Below, piece after piece: positions 43,062 through 54,422 of a DNA stretch of 64,000 nucleotides (position 1 is the first letter of the stretch; every line of letters starts with the position of its first letter). Source of the stretch: Rotaria socialis (Eukaryota; Rotifera; Eurotatoria; Philodinida; Philodinidae); contig CAJNYU010002318.1 of assembly GCA_905331475.1 (NCBI GenBank), forward strand, positions 1 to 64,000, given 5' to 3'. Below the pieces are notes generated by a model. That model saw only the letters and a list, made by a program, of their open reading frames with translations. It ran no database searches and had not been told where the DNA came from. The translations under genes were made by a program, and so were the position numbers.

Positions 43062-45007
43062 TTAAGATGAACTCATCTGTTGCTCAAGTAATAAACGAGC
43101 CATTTGAGCGAATGTTGGTGCTGCCATCACTGCTGATTCGTCAGCTTCACCATTCACCGGTGGCTAAAATAAAATTTTCAACGATTATGAGATCCTTCAT
43201 ATATTGATAAATTTTACCATAGGAGTAAATTTTATTAAATCCTGACTGCATGCTGGTCTTTGTGAACAACCACTTCGATTTGCAAGAGTAGTTGCTATTA
43301 CATCACCACTTGTTTCATTTGAGAAATTCTATTTGAAAGGGAAACGTGTAGAAAATTAAAAGTAATATTTCACACTTACACTGAATGGAATAGAAATGCT
43401 TGAGCCATCATTCACATCATCTGTATCAATTTTTGCAAGGAGGATATTTGTAATAGGACCTACTCATAAGAATAAGAGAGTGGAGGGTAGAATTAAAAAA
43501 ATTTTCATACTTGAACATGATTTTTTGAAACGTATTTGACCTGATGATAAATCCCACATAGCACAATCTTTATCTAGACCACCAGAATATAAAATCTGCT
43601 CGTCTGCACTCAATCGAAGTGATATGACCGAACCTCTAGAAGAATATTTAAAAATATTATCCATCACAAACATAATCTCTGTGTTCGATTTACTGATGAT
43701 GAATTAATTGTTTTGAATTATTATTATCAATTGTAATAGTTGGATTTTGATGCTGAAATTCTCCAAACTAAAATATAATTTCTTGCAACATCCAGAAGAA
43801 AATATTTTTTCTTCTTATTTACTTGTGTTGTTAATGTTCGTAGTGAAACAATAAATATTGTACCAACATCAGTACCACAATAAACTGTCGTAGAAAATGA
43901 TGACGCACATATGGAATGGATTTCATTGGGAAATAAAAATGTACATAAGCATTTTCCTGTTACAATATCCCATAACTAAAATAAGAATTTTTGTATTTCA
44001 AAAATAAAAGAAAAGTAGAAATTTCCATCTAGAAAACTGGTGTCGAGTTCTTCGCTTTTTTTTATCCTAGTCCTAGTTCCAATGAAGTCACGATAATACT
44101 GAACGAACGATAGATTAGTATGATTATCGAATACTTTTAAGGCTAGTGAAGTTTTCTTTCGATTTCATGTGAAATTAGCCGTTGGAGGTGAAAATCACAA
44201 AGATTATTATAACATACTCGAACGCTAAGATCACTTGAAGCTGTTAAAATTAAATTAAATTTTCCAATAGATATTTGACAAACATCATGAATAGGACCAG
44301 TGTGACCTTGAAATGATTTCGATGGAGAAATATCAATATTTCGACCAGGATTCATTCTTTAATAGAAACAACTTTAGTGTAAATATGCATGAGTGGAATA
44401 CATATATTTACTCTTCAATATTCCATCGATGAATAAGATTATCTTCACCAACTGATATTAAACAATCTTGATCTTCATCAAATAATAAATGATTTATTGT
44501 GCGAATGTGTGCTGAAAGTGTTATCAAATGTTCACCATTATCAAGCTAAATAAAAAGGAAAATGATTATTTTCTTTTCATACGAATTTCGAGTTTATGTT
44601 TTTTTACTTTATAAAGAAATATTTTATTTCCAACTGCACAAGCTAAAACAGTTGAGTCACGAATAAATGTCATTGAACTGACAGGTCCTGCAACAGTTAT
44701 TTTTTTATAATCTCGATTCTAGAAATAATATTTCAATACATGATATCGATTAAGAAGCAATAGAATTTCTTACTCGACTATTTAATTTCCAAACATAAAT
44801 TGAAGGTCGATCGATGGCAGCAGCATAGATATGATCACGAGAACATAAGAGTGAATGAGATGCAATAGGCGCATCACATTTAAATGTTAGAAGAACATTA
44901 CCATTTAATCCATTGAAACCACTAATTGTCCATGGATGAGCATTTTGAGTAGTAATTAAAACTGTCGGTTGATGTTGAGACATCGTTGTTGTCTTTGAAG
45001 GAAACAT
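43062..45007 (-). CDS. WDR18: WDR18/Ipi3-like WD40 protein (420 aa)
   Basis: Ten exons on the minus strand: 45007-44774, 44718-44608, 44545-44412, 44356-44218, 43975-43823, 43767-43694, 43635-43511, 43459-43380, 43328-43218, 43163-43062; all phases agree. WD40 blades are recognisable: IYVWKL, NKIFLYK, CLISVGEDNLIHRW, GHTGPIHDV...LILTASSDLSVRLWDIVTG, VYCGTDVGTIFIVSL and LYSGGLDKDCAMWDL. The order and spacing of GPVSSMTF, SSDLSVRLWD, CGTDVGTIF and GLDKDCAMWD, and a length close to the 432 aa of the human protein, match WDR18/Ipi3. That protein is a partner of PELP1-TEX10 (Rix1) in 60S ribosome maturation in the nucleus. The start could be the second Met, eight residues on. The last three exons were duplicated to 38067-38549. 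Another WD40 family is possible but less likely. Confidence 0.75.
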
Positions 45008-45383
45008 GAAAATAGTAGAACGCCGTCTTTTTACTTCGAATTCAAGATTGGATTCGCAAGAAGTGAGTCTCCATTCATATCAAATAGACACACGGAAACT
45101 GATTGGTCACTAAAATAGATGTCACTATCAATAGAGACGACTACAATAAGATTAAATATTTATTTACATATTGTTTGGAAAACTAATTGATTTGAGACAA
45201 AGATTTTTCAAGAAATTAACCAAAACAAAATAGAACATAGACTGATACACCCATTCCAATCCATGAAATATTAAACACAATACTTCTCACACTGATTTCA
45301 AAATATGAGCTCGATAAAAGAAGTAGATCTTTCCAAATTTTATTAATCAATACAACAGCAGAATTATATTTAAAAGTAGAACT
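45008..45383. other. Short intergenic region with an unexplained open minus-strand stretch
   Basis: A 38-codon minus-strand frame (about 45150-45040; contains SDIYFSDQSVSVCLFDMNG) looks protein-like and ends in TAA, but has no start or neighbour exon I can join. It may be a remnant exon of a propeller gene. Confidence 0.35.
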
Positions 45384-47084
45384 TTACGGACTTGTAAAAC
45401 TATGACTGTTGGTAAATGGATTAAAATTATTGCCACTGCTTTGCTGAGCAGCATTGTTTCCTTCAGCCCACCATACTTTATTGTCAGGTCCGATCAATGA
45501 AACTGTTACATAACCAGGATTAGCAGGGAACGGAATACATTCGGTCTGTTCAAGCTTAGTGATTTTGTAGCTAGTTTTCGATCCATTCAAGTCAACTACT
45601 ACTGTATATTGTCCTCCGCTAGGATTAGCACTTTTAACGATAGAATGAATAACAACACAATCGTCAGCATCGCTACGATATTGAGGAGCATCGCCATTTA
45701 CATTGTTCTTAGGATGAACACGATACCACCAGTAGAATTGATCATTGGTAACAGTAGGTCTGAGATTATTTTTATACCACTGAATATAATGTTTCGAAAG
45801 TTCTAACCAAGCGTCATGATGCATAGGTTGTGGTTTGTTAATCATATTCGAGATGCCTGCCATATCAGTTGGTAAGTCACTACTAATAGGACACATGTAG
45901 GAAGATTCAGAGTAATCATTCCAAGTAATAATTTGAACAAAATCTGGTTGCAATGAAACAATTTGTTGCCATCTTTCTGGTAGAAGTCTTTCAGAACTAT
46001 AAATCCAATTTTTATACCACCCTGATCCCCATACATATGTGTAAAACCATGGAGCAAGTGGAGCCATGTAAGTTTTACCAGTAGCTTTAGCGCTAGCAAT
46101 AAGATTTCTATCGCCACTGGTGTCAAAATGACTGCCCGGTCCAGAATTACCAGCGGGCCAAGCATTCCAAGTAAATATACAATCAGCAACCGGATGAGAC
46201 TGTAGTAAATTGGCAGTCGGATAGTTTGGCCAACTAGGACAAAAGTAAGGATTCAATCCACTAGCAGATTTCCATGTTAACCAAAATATATCTTGATTTT
46301 CACCAGCAAAAGTAGAATAGAATGGTCTACCATTGACTCTAAAATAATTAGGATGATAGGCAGCAAAATGGAAACGGTTAAGGATGCCATTATTAAATGT
46401 GAGCGATGACATGTCGAAGGAGATAAACATTGTAAAATCACCATTGTTTTGAGCAGCAGCAAGAGCTTTGGTCACACGATCAGGTTGCCAGTCATCGATG
46501 CCAACATTCAGTGCAAATCCATCAATACCAGCTGATTTTGCTCTCTTGATTTGAGCATCGAAAAAGTTTTGATCTGATGGATAAGCAAAACCAACCATAT
46601 AGTGAGCAAATACTTTCTTGCTAGATTTAGTATCAGTTGGTTGAGTTGAAGAAGAAGTAGTAGTAGAACTGATTGACCCACCAATAACCTCAGCTGTTAG
46701 AGGATAAGCAAACGAGCCAACTATTTTCAAACGAATGGAACCAGTAGGGGTTGAGAATAAACAATCGGGTCCACCTATTCCTACGCATCCCCAACTGATT
46801 TCCCAAGTGTCTCCAACAGTTACCTTCCAATGGTACACTTTATTAGGCTGAAGTCCATGAACATCAACAGCATACTCGCATGATTGAACGTTGGTATCAT
46901 GCATCAAGCCCTTGGGTTCAGCAGCATTCCAATTCGAATTAGATCCAGCATCCATAGCCCAATCACCGGTAGCACGATACGTTTTGTCAGTCCATCCACA
47001 ATTAGGATCATCGTATCGAGCCACAACAATGGTAGCACAGTAAACCAAAACGAATACTAATAATTCTATTCTGATGACAATCAT
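45384..47084 (-). CDS. Secreted GH71 alpha-1,3-glucanase (mutanase-type, 566 aa)
   Basis: Single exon; ATG at 47082-47084 followed by a signal peptide (ELLVFVLVYCATIVVA). Residues 24-135 form a beta-rich domain with two Trp/Cys-bearing segments (GDTWEISWGCVG) of carbohydrate-binding appearance. A Ser/Thr linker (TTTSSST) leads to the glycoside hydrolase domain from residue 157 (KVFAHYMVGFAYP, AKSAGIDGFALNVG, DDWQPDRV). These blocks are typical of GH71 enzymes, which cut alpha-1,3-glucan of fungal walls and some bacterial polymers. Later blocks include FVQIITWNDYSESSYM and an extra C-terminal domain ending VSLIGPDNKVWWAEG. GH71 is essentially a fungal family, so an intronless copy in an animal contig suggests horizontal transfer. 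It would be exported and could digest fungal food or defend against fungi. GC content is visibly higher than in the neighbours. Confidence 0.9.
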   Translation of the reverse strand: MIVIRIELLVFVLVYCATIVVARYDDPNCGWTDKTYRATGDWAMDAGSNSNWNAAEPKGLMHDTNVQSCEYAVDVHGLQPNKVYHWKVTVGDTWEISWGCVGIGGPDCLFSTPTGSIRLKIVGSFAYPLTAEVIGGSISSTTTSSSTQPTDTKSSKKVFAHYMVGFAYPSDQNFFDAQIKRAKSAGIDGFALNVGIDDWQPDRVTKALAAAQNNGDFTMFISFDMSSLTFNNGILNRFHFAAYHPNYFRVNGRPFYSTFAGENQDIFWLTWKSASGLNPYFCPSWPNYPTANLLQSHPVADCIFTWNAWPAGNSGPGSHFDTSGDRNLIASAKATGKTYMAPLAPWFYTYVWGSGWYKNWIYSSERLLPERWQQIVSLQPDFVQIITWNDYSESSYMCPISSDLPTDMAGISNMINKPQPMHHDAWLELSKHYIQWYKNNLRPTVTNDQFYWWYRVHPKNNVNGDAPQYRSDADDCVVIHSIVKSANPSGGQYTVVVDLNGSKTSYKITKLEQTECIPFPANPGYVTVSLIGPDNKVWWAEGNNAAQQSSGNNFNPFTNSHSFTSP

Positions 47085-47692
47085 TTAAAAGAATTACAAT
47101 AGTGTCAAATAATAGAGTAATATCTTGCTGTTGTCAAATGACTGATTGCTTGCGTAAATCAATAAAATAACTTCATGAATACTCATACGACGATTGGTAT
47201 TATTTTTCACATTTCGTACTAGTAAGTTGATAGTCAATATCAAATACGCCTGTTTCTTTTCATCAGATGCTATGCTGATTACTTGGGCTATTGGTGGCAC
47301 CACGAAGCGCTCTTTTTATATTACAGTTTTTATCATTTCTAAACAAAAATTTTCATACATTTTTATAAACTCTAAATTTCTTCGATCAACATATGTGTAT
47401 TTAAAAAGAAAAGAGAAAGAACCCTAGAATCGATAGATGTCATAAGATGATACCGTTCGAGTGCACAGTCTTCAATGATTGGTAAAATCAGATATCTAAT
47501 GATGAAACTAGGTTCTGATACAGATGTACGATTACTACTGATCGATACTTTAGTTTGATGCTTATTACTTGATCTTCTTGCTAATGTTGGTCTGTTCAAA
47601 TTGTGTTGTTCGTTTATCTCCAACACTATGCAAATATTTAACTATATCATCTCTATCAAGACTATCATCTAAACCATGGCTAGCATTCAATA
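47085..47692. other. Divergent spacer between GH71 and DnaJ genes
   Basis: Overlapping short open frames on both strands, none with recognisable protein features; promoters of both neighbours expected here. Confidence 0.45.
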
Positions 47693-49526
47693 ATGGCCTT
47701 GAAAATTCCATTCGAAGAAAATTTTCTAACTCTTTACAATCAAAATTTGTTACCGGTAGACGAATTTGCCAAGAACATTTCCAATAATGTCATTTTTCTT
47801 CTTTCTCTAGTTATTTCTTTTACACATTCACGTTCATTTCATACATCAAATAAACGAGATAAAAAAGATTACTATGACGTCTTAGGTGTACCAAAAACGG
47901 CAACTGCAAAAGATATCAAAAAAGCTTATTATCAAGTTTGTTTTATTTTTGATTATATGTCTTTGCAAATGATTCATCTTTTCATCTAGCTCGCAAAACA
48001 ATACCATCCCGATACAACTGAGAAGAAAGATTCGGCAACGACAAAAAAATTTCAAGAAGTTTCAGAAGCTTATGAAGTTTTGAGTGATGAAACCAAGAAA
48101 AAAAATTATGATACGTATGGAATGGGCGGCGATCCATTTAATTCCGGTCAAGGTTCACATCCCGGTGCTCGTGGTCAATCAGGTGATCCACGTCAAGGTG
48201 GTTTTCGTGGTTACGAATCTTATCAATCTCAAGTAGATCCCGAAGAATTATTTCGAAAAATCTTTGGTGATGCATTTAATCGAGGTGGATTTAGTAGTCA
48301 TGAATGGATGAATGATGCTGAAGAAAATTCTTTTAATAAGCAAGGAATTACGCAAGTATGTATTTCATATTTTTTTATTTTTATTAAATTAACTCGAACT
48401 TTTTGTTTTCTTCTCTAGTTGTCACTAGATTTAACCTTCCAAGAAGCTGTTCGTGGTTGTAATAAAGATGTGAATGTGCGTATTATTGATACATGTCCCA
48501 CTTGTAAAGGTACACGTTGTGCAGCTGGTACTCAACCTCAAAAATGTCGTACATGTAATGGAACTGGTATGGAAACAATTGAAACTGGTCCATTTTTTAT
48601 GCGTGCTACTTGTCGGGCATGTCATGGTCGACGAGAAACAATTTCAAAACCATGTTATGAATGTTCGGGTAGAGGAAAAACAGCTCAAAAGAAAGTTACA
48701 ACAATACCAATACCAGCCGGTAAATAACTTTTCATAATATATGTAAAATTAAAAAATTAATTTTTTTCTCTGGATTCTGTTATCTTTAGGTGTGGAAGAT
48801 GGACAAACAATGAGAGTTAATTTAGGCACATCTGAAATCTTTATTACATTTCGAGTTAAAACAAGTGAAAAATTTCGAAGAGATAAAGAAGATATTCATA
48901 GTGAAATTAATTTATCCATTGTACAAGCTATGCTTGGCGGTGCAGTTAAAGTGCCGGGAATACATGAAGATCATGTTTTACAAGTTAGCGAGAATTTAAT
49001 ATAACTACTAACCAACTAGATCATTCAATTTTAGATTCCACCTGGTACCCAATCGCATCAACGTTTTCGTCTTATTGGTAAAGGTATTAAACGTCTTCAT
49101 AGTCCAGGAACAGGTGACCATTATGTTCATGTGAAAATAAAAGTTCCAACGTATGTGTTTATTCGAATTTTAATGGAAAAAATGTTCTTTTTATTATTAT
49201 TTATTTTCTATAGACGATTAACACCTGAACAAAAAGCATTGATATTATCGTATGCTGAATTAGATAAAGATGTTGATGGTACGGTGAACGGTTTAACACA
49301 AGCTAAATCTGGTAGAGAAATAAATTGAAATTTGAGTCTTCTAACAAAATATTTTCTTTTAGGAAATCGTGTAATCAATGAAGATGATTATCCATTGTTA
49401 AAGTCTATACGACAAGTATTATCGAATTTACCACTCGGCAGTAAAAAAGTAGCTGATAAAATTGAAGAAAATGAAACCGACACAAAACGTGATTCAACAG
49501 CGAAGAAAAAGTCAAGCAACCATTAG
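47693..49526 (+). CDS. DNAJA3: Mitochondrial DnaJ/Hsp40 co-chaperone, DNAJA3 (Tid1) type (493 aa)
   Basis: Seven exons: 47693-47935, 47990-48355, 48419-48719, 48790-48983, 49035-49150, 49214-49311, 49363-49526; all junctions are in phase. The N-terminus has a basic, Ser-rich presequence ([15 protein letters not shown]) consistent with mitochondrial import. The J domain follows ([23 protein letters not shown] motif in QYHPDTT), then a Gly/Phe-rich linker. Next is the zinc-binding domain with four C-x2-C modules ([28 protein letters not shown]), and then the C-terminal peptide-binding domains ([19 protein letters not shown]). It stimulates mitochondrial Hsp70. Length agrees with animal Tid1 (about 480 aa). 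Introns are 50-70 nt. Confidence 0.92.
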
Positions 49527-50178
49527 TTTAAAATGTTGTGCCAGATGATATTTGTTTTCTGTTTTTTTTTGTTAACTTTATAGAATGCTTTCGTTTAAAA
49601 AAGAAAGTCAGTAATAAGCGTAAATCTGGCAAGTGAATTTTCTTTTACTACGATTATCATATGCAAATCATTTTTATCTCATTGTATGAATGCAAAGAAA
49701 TGTGTTAGATGATAGTTTAGCATTGTAAACGCACTTCAGCTGTCTTGAAGATCTACACATTGATTGTTGTTTTCGATGAACAAAAAAAAACGACATCAGG
49801 TTAAATTACTACATTTTAGCAGTACAACGTTCTTTACATATGTATACCGATCAACTTCAAAATATTAATATTGATGATTTCCTTGAATTATATTCTAACC
49901 ATTTAAATTGTCATGTAGACTTTAGTATTTCTGAGAAAAGAGCATAACGCTTATTATCTTGCATTACAATGAAAAAATTCTCAGTAGACGTCCATCTGAA
50001 TGCGCGAGGGTCTAGACAGATGCATATCCACATTGTGTTTGCTTTTCAAATAAGCTTGTAAACAACAAATGATGATCTTTTCCCTCTAATTCGTTTATAC
50101 TACTTGTCGGTCAATTTATTTTTCAACTGAGAAAATGTTCTTACAATAGAATTTTTATTTAGTAATCAACATTTCAAT
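49527..50178. other. Convergent spacer, no gene seen
   Basis: 3' flanks of the DnaJ (+) and CAP (-) genes; AT-rich. Confidence 0.45.
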
Positions 50179-50804
50179 TTAACAACCAGGACGGCCTACT
50201 TGTTGAGCAAATTGTCCCATATAATTTCCTGGTGGGTCATAATTAGCAACAACATAAGCTCTACGTCCATCGAGAGAGAAAGCAATACCAACGCCAAGTT
50301 TCGTACTAGTTTTCCATACAACCTGAGTGAAATGACCAGTGCTCGATGAGAATCCTGGTGAATTGAAGTTGTAATAATCGATTTCGTCGTACCATGCTTG
50401 AGTTGCTCCTGTTCCTAGAATAGAATTTACTAATAAAAACTTCTTTAAATTTAAAGTACAAATCGTTCACCAGATAAAGATTGTATAGGCGCTGAGCTAC
50501 TCGTCATGTAAAGATTTTCTCCATAACCATTATTTGAATGTTGGAAAATATTTCTAGCAGCGAGATAGTCAGCATAATTTTGGGCAATTGTATTTAAATT
50601 ATTATCGAGTTGAAGCGGTGCACTACAATGAGCAGCTCGTAATGTATTATGATGTTCTAATGCCTCGTTTTGATATTTTATTTGGCTTACTGTAAAAGCA
50701 TTCGCTAAAAGGAAATATTTTTATTGTACCTATAGTTAATTAATTAGTTGTTATTTACCTGCCACAACACCAACTATGAGTATCGCTAATACAAGAAGCT
50801 GCAT
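50179..50804 (-). CDS. Secreted CAP-domain (SCP/TAPS, GAPR-1-like) protein (171 aa)
   Basis: Three exons on the minus strand: 50804-50759, 50704-50471 and 50414-50179; introns of 54 and 56 nt, both phase 1. A signal peptide (MQLLVLAILIVGVVAANA) precedes one CAP domain. The family motifs are present: HHNTLRAAHCSAPL, NYADYLAARNIFQHSNN, YGENLYM, GHFTQVVWK and ANYDPPGNYMGQF. The putative cavity residues (His in HHN, Glu in GEN, His in HFTQ) are kept. Only one Cys near the start and one at the C-terminus are seen, so it is GAPR-1-like in domain form but exported. CAP proteins bind lipids or act in extracellular interaction; the role here is unknown. Confidence 0.9.
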
Positions 50805-51973
50805 TGCGTTGTTTTTTTTCAAAAAGCTATTTAAAAATAAAATAGTAAAATAATTATGAAGATAACGATCATTCACACTTACTTTTGGAAAGAAACTGAA
50901 TGACATTGAATTGATGCTTCAATATTTTATATACTATTGAAAGTTGGCAATCCAGCAGTCTTAATACCTAGTTTCCAATTACTAAATATCAAGCGCCTTC
51001 GCCACAAGAACAATCATCATTTTCAAATACTTAAAAGCTTATCATTCTTTTGAGAATGCCTATTGATATGATACTACTGCTGAATTTTGGTAACGATGAT
51101 TATTTTTATCAAGATGCAGTGATTCGTTTTGAAAGTTGATATTGTTTGCACTGTGTTGGGAAGTCACAGACAGAATATTTCTTCTTGCTACATGATTGAG
51201 AAAATGTGTTTTTTTTTAATTATACTCAATTTTAGATTTACGCTCTTAAGAAAGGTTAAGCTTTTAGCCTTGAAAGACGGTGCTTTTGTTTTTTTCATAT
51301 ATCAAGTAACGAACAAAAATAGATTCGACTTTTTAATTTTGTAGACGTGTTTCAAGTTGCGAACAAATGCATCTCATACAGAAATCAACAGCACAACAAA
51401 AAACGAACTATCTTCTCAGACTTGACTGAACTCTACTTTTCACTGATGACTACAATTGGCTTTACTTGAAATCTGTCAATTCATAAACGAATTAATCAAA
51501 TGAGAAGAGAAATTATTTAACACAAAAATACTTTAGAGATAATTTCATTGTGTATTTGAAAAATAAAATTTTCTTTTTGAATGTTCGAATTTTTCTCGTT
51601 TGATTCAGTGCGCTGAAACGAGAAATACGTAGAGTGCATTTTGATCAACGACAGTATTCAACGTTTTTTTTTCTTCTCCTGATCTATTCTATTTGAATGC
51701 ATTCATCATCGAACTGGATATCACTATTCATATGATGTCTTGTCTAGTTATTTCCTTTCTTTTCATATTCGTTTCAAGCACATTCGGCGGCTGTAATGCA
51801 CACACAAAGCAATGCCTGGATAATTCTTCTTCATTTAAGAACGACTAAATCTAGAAAGACTAAATGTAAACGTTCGACGACATTCATCATATTTCCATCT
51901 TATTCGATACTGATCAGTTGTTCATTGTACATAACCACCATCGGTATCTGTATTTATAAAATATCAAAGTACA
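50805..51973. other. Divergent spacer, no gene seen
   Basis: Upstream regions of the CAP gene (-) and the Brat-like gene (+); no other feature recognised. Confidence 0.45.
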
Positions 51974-54422
51974 ATGAGTGACCCAAATAATTGTTCATCA
52001 TCACCGATCCGTGCACATTTTTCTGATATAACAAATAAAAAGAATACTATCGAAGACGATTGTCGATGGAAATTACCAAGTGGTAAATTAAAAAACAAAC
52101 AAACATTTTTTTGTTCAAAATGAAATAATTTTATGTTTTAGCTGCACCAATAATAACGATTGAAAACGATGAAAATGAAAACGAAGCATGGAATGAATAT
52201 CGACATATATTTGAAACAAGCAATTCACAAATGTTAAATCCATCATCAATGGATAATTATTTTCTTCGGCATAGTAGTGCTAATACAAGTTTAAATGAAT
52301 CCACATCATTTGAACCATTAATGGATAATAACGATGATATTTTTTCCATTATTGAACAAGCTGGTATTACATTCGGTAAGTTTGAAAATGAAAATTACCG
52401 CTAGAAGATTTCTTTTGTCGTTTTTTGCTTAGATGCATTAACAGGGTCATCGTCATCAGCAGATTTACTTGCGAGTACAAGTGGTTATCATTCATATGAA
52501 CCGTCACCATTTAATCATCGTTTAAAACGCTCATCAGTACTCGATCCATCGGCAGCAGAATTTCATTTAGAGTCCGAATCATCTTTAACATCCAATTATC
52601 ATCAGTCAACAAAACGATCATCATGCCATAGTGATCTTCAAAACCGTCGAACTTCACGATCACAAAATCCGACTACACAACGTATACCTACTTCATGTAA
52701 TTATTATAATTTATTTTTACTAAAGAAATAACGTTCTTTTTCTTTTGATTGTTTTGTCTTTAGATGAATACAAATTTGGTGGTTATGGCCGTGGAATCAA
52801 TGAATTTCTTGAACCAAATGGTATTACTTTTCTATCCGATGGTACTATTGGAGTTGTGGATACAAATTCAAGTCAAGTGAAATTATTCGATCCTGTCCGT
52901 AGAGAATGCATACTCAAGTTTGGTCAAGCAGGCACAAGACCAGGTGCATTACTTTATCCGTATCGCGTTGCTGTTTTACCAGGACGTGACCTAGTAAGAT
53001 TTCTGTTTATTTTCGTCTCAAGAAAAGAAATTTTAACAAATCTCTCCTCTAGCTTGTTATGGTTCAACGATCTCCACGACCAATGATACAAATATTTGAT
53101 CGTAACGGTCAGTTCATTAGTCGCTTTGGCAATGATCTCGAAAGTCCACGTGCCATTTGTATTGATCAACAAGGACGTATTATTGTTATTGAATCAAAAA
53201 TTATGAAAGGTAAATATATAAACTTATAGTTTCATTATGAGCAGTAAGGTACATAAAAAATAAATAAAACCGAGACAAACCAATACAGTCGATAAGTATT
53301 TTCATATATTATTAATAAAAATTGAAACTCAAGGTAGTCATTTGCTGGAATGAATTACTTAATACAAATTTTTAAATTCTTTTTCTTTTGATGACTTGTG
53401 TAAATACGATGAAATTGTTTTAATATAGTGATGAGAAAGGATGGGATACCTGTTAACAGTAGAGAAACCGTAAGAAATGATAGACTTCGAAATTAACATT
53501 AGAAGGACATTCGTTCTAGACTGTGTGTATGACTTTCAAGTGTCAAAGACTATCATACTAGAATGTTTTTGTAGTGTTTAGAGATGTATAAATGAAAGAA
53601 AGTAAATAGATATACAGAAGAAAATCTCAATAGGTCAAATGTTGTAAATAGTGATTTTTCTATTGAAGCTTGATGATGTAACACTAAAACTAATTGAATT
53701 TCCAATAAATCTTCGATGTTCTAACAGAGGCTTTGAAACACGATCTTATGCAATATATAATCAATGATATAAATAAAGAAATAAGATTCATTTGAATTTC
53801 TTCGATGACAAATATTAATTTGACATCTGTTTGCTTTTTAGTTCATATTTATGATGCAACATCCGGTCGTATTTGGGGTCAATTTGATTTACGCGATCAT
53901 TTAAGTTTTCCGACAAGTGTCTGTGTCAATGATCGACATGAACTTTATGTTAGCGATAACGAGTCACATTTCGTACGTGTATTTGATTATAATGGACAAC
54001 ATTTGAAGAATATTGGTGCTGGTATTTCTTATCCGATAGCGTGTCGTATTGTAAGAAATATTTCTTTCATTTAAAATTTTACTATTCTAATTTTTTTAAA
54101 TTTAGAATCAACCACGACGCGAACTTATTGTTGTTGATAATCATGAAAATTTTAATGTTACGACATATGATTATGATGGAAATAAAAAATATTCACATTA
54201 TTCAGTAAGATTTCGATTATGATCCTAGAAATAATCTTTTTTTCTTAAATATTCTTCACTTTTTTTTAGTTAATGAAACATTCACAATGTTTCGATGTTG
54301 CTGTTGGATATAATGATGAATTAGCAATGGCATCTAAAGACTATAAAATTTATGTTTATAAATTAGGTGAAGGTCTTGAAACAGCAGCACCAAGCAGTGA
54401 TATAAATCAGAATTATTGTTAA
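51974..54422 (+). CDS. brat: Brat-type NHL-domain protein (484 aa)
   Basis: Eight exons: 51974-52082, 52142-52375, 52433-52696, 52764-52993, 53053-53209, 53842-54050, 54106-54204, 54270-54422; all phases agree. Intron 5 is 632 nt, the rest about 50-70 nt. Residues 1-200 are Ser/Asn-rich and disordered with no RING, B-box or coiled coil. The C-terminal ~280 residues are an NHL beta-propeller whose blocks match Drosophila Brat: FGGYGRGINEFLEPNGITF, ESPRAICIDQQGRIIVIESK, LSFPTSVCVNDRHELYVSDN, HLKNIGAGISYPIACRI, ELIVVDNHENFN, and the diagnostic HSQCFDVAVG...LAMASKDYKIYVYK. Brat binds mRNA through this propeller and represses translation with Pumilio and Nanos. A same-type function is inferred. 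Animal Brat carries B-boxes and a coiled coil before the NHL domain; these are missing here. Confidence 0.85.
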
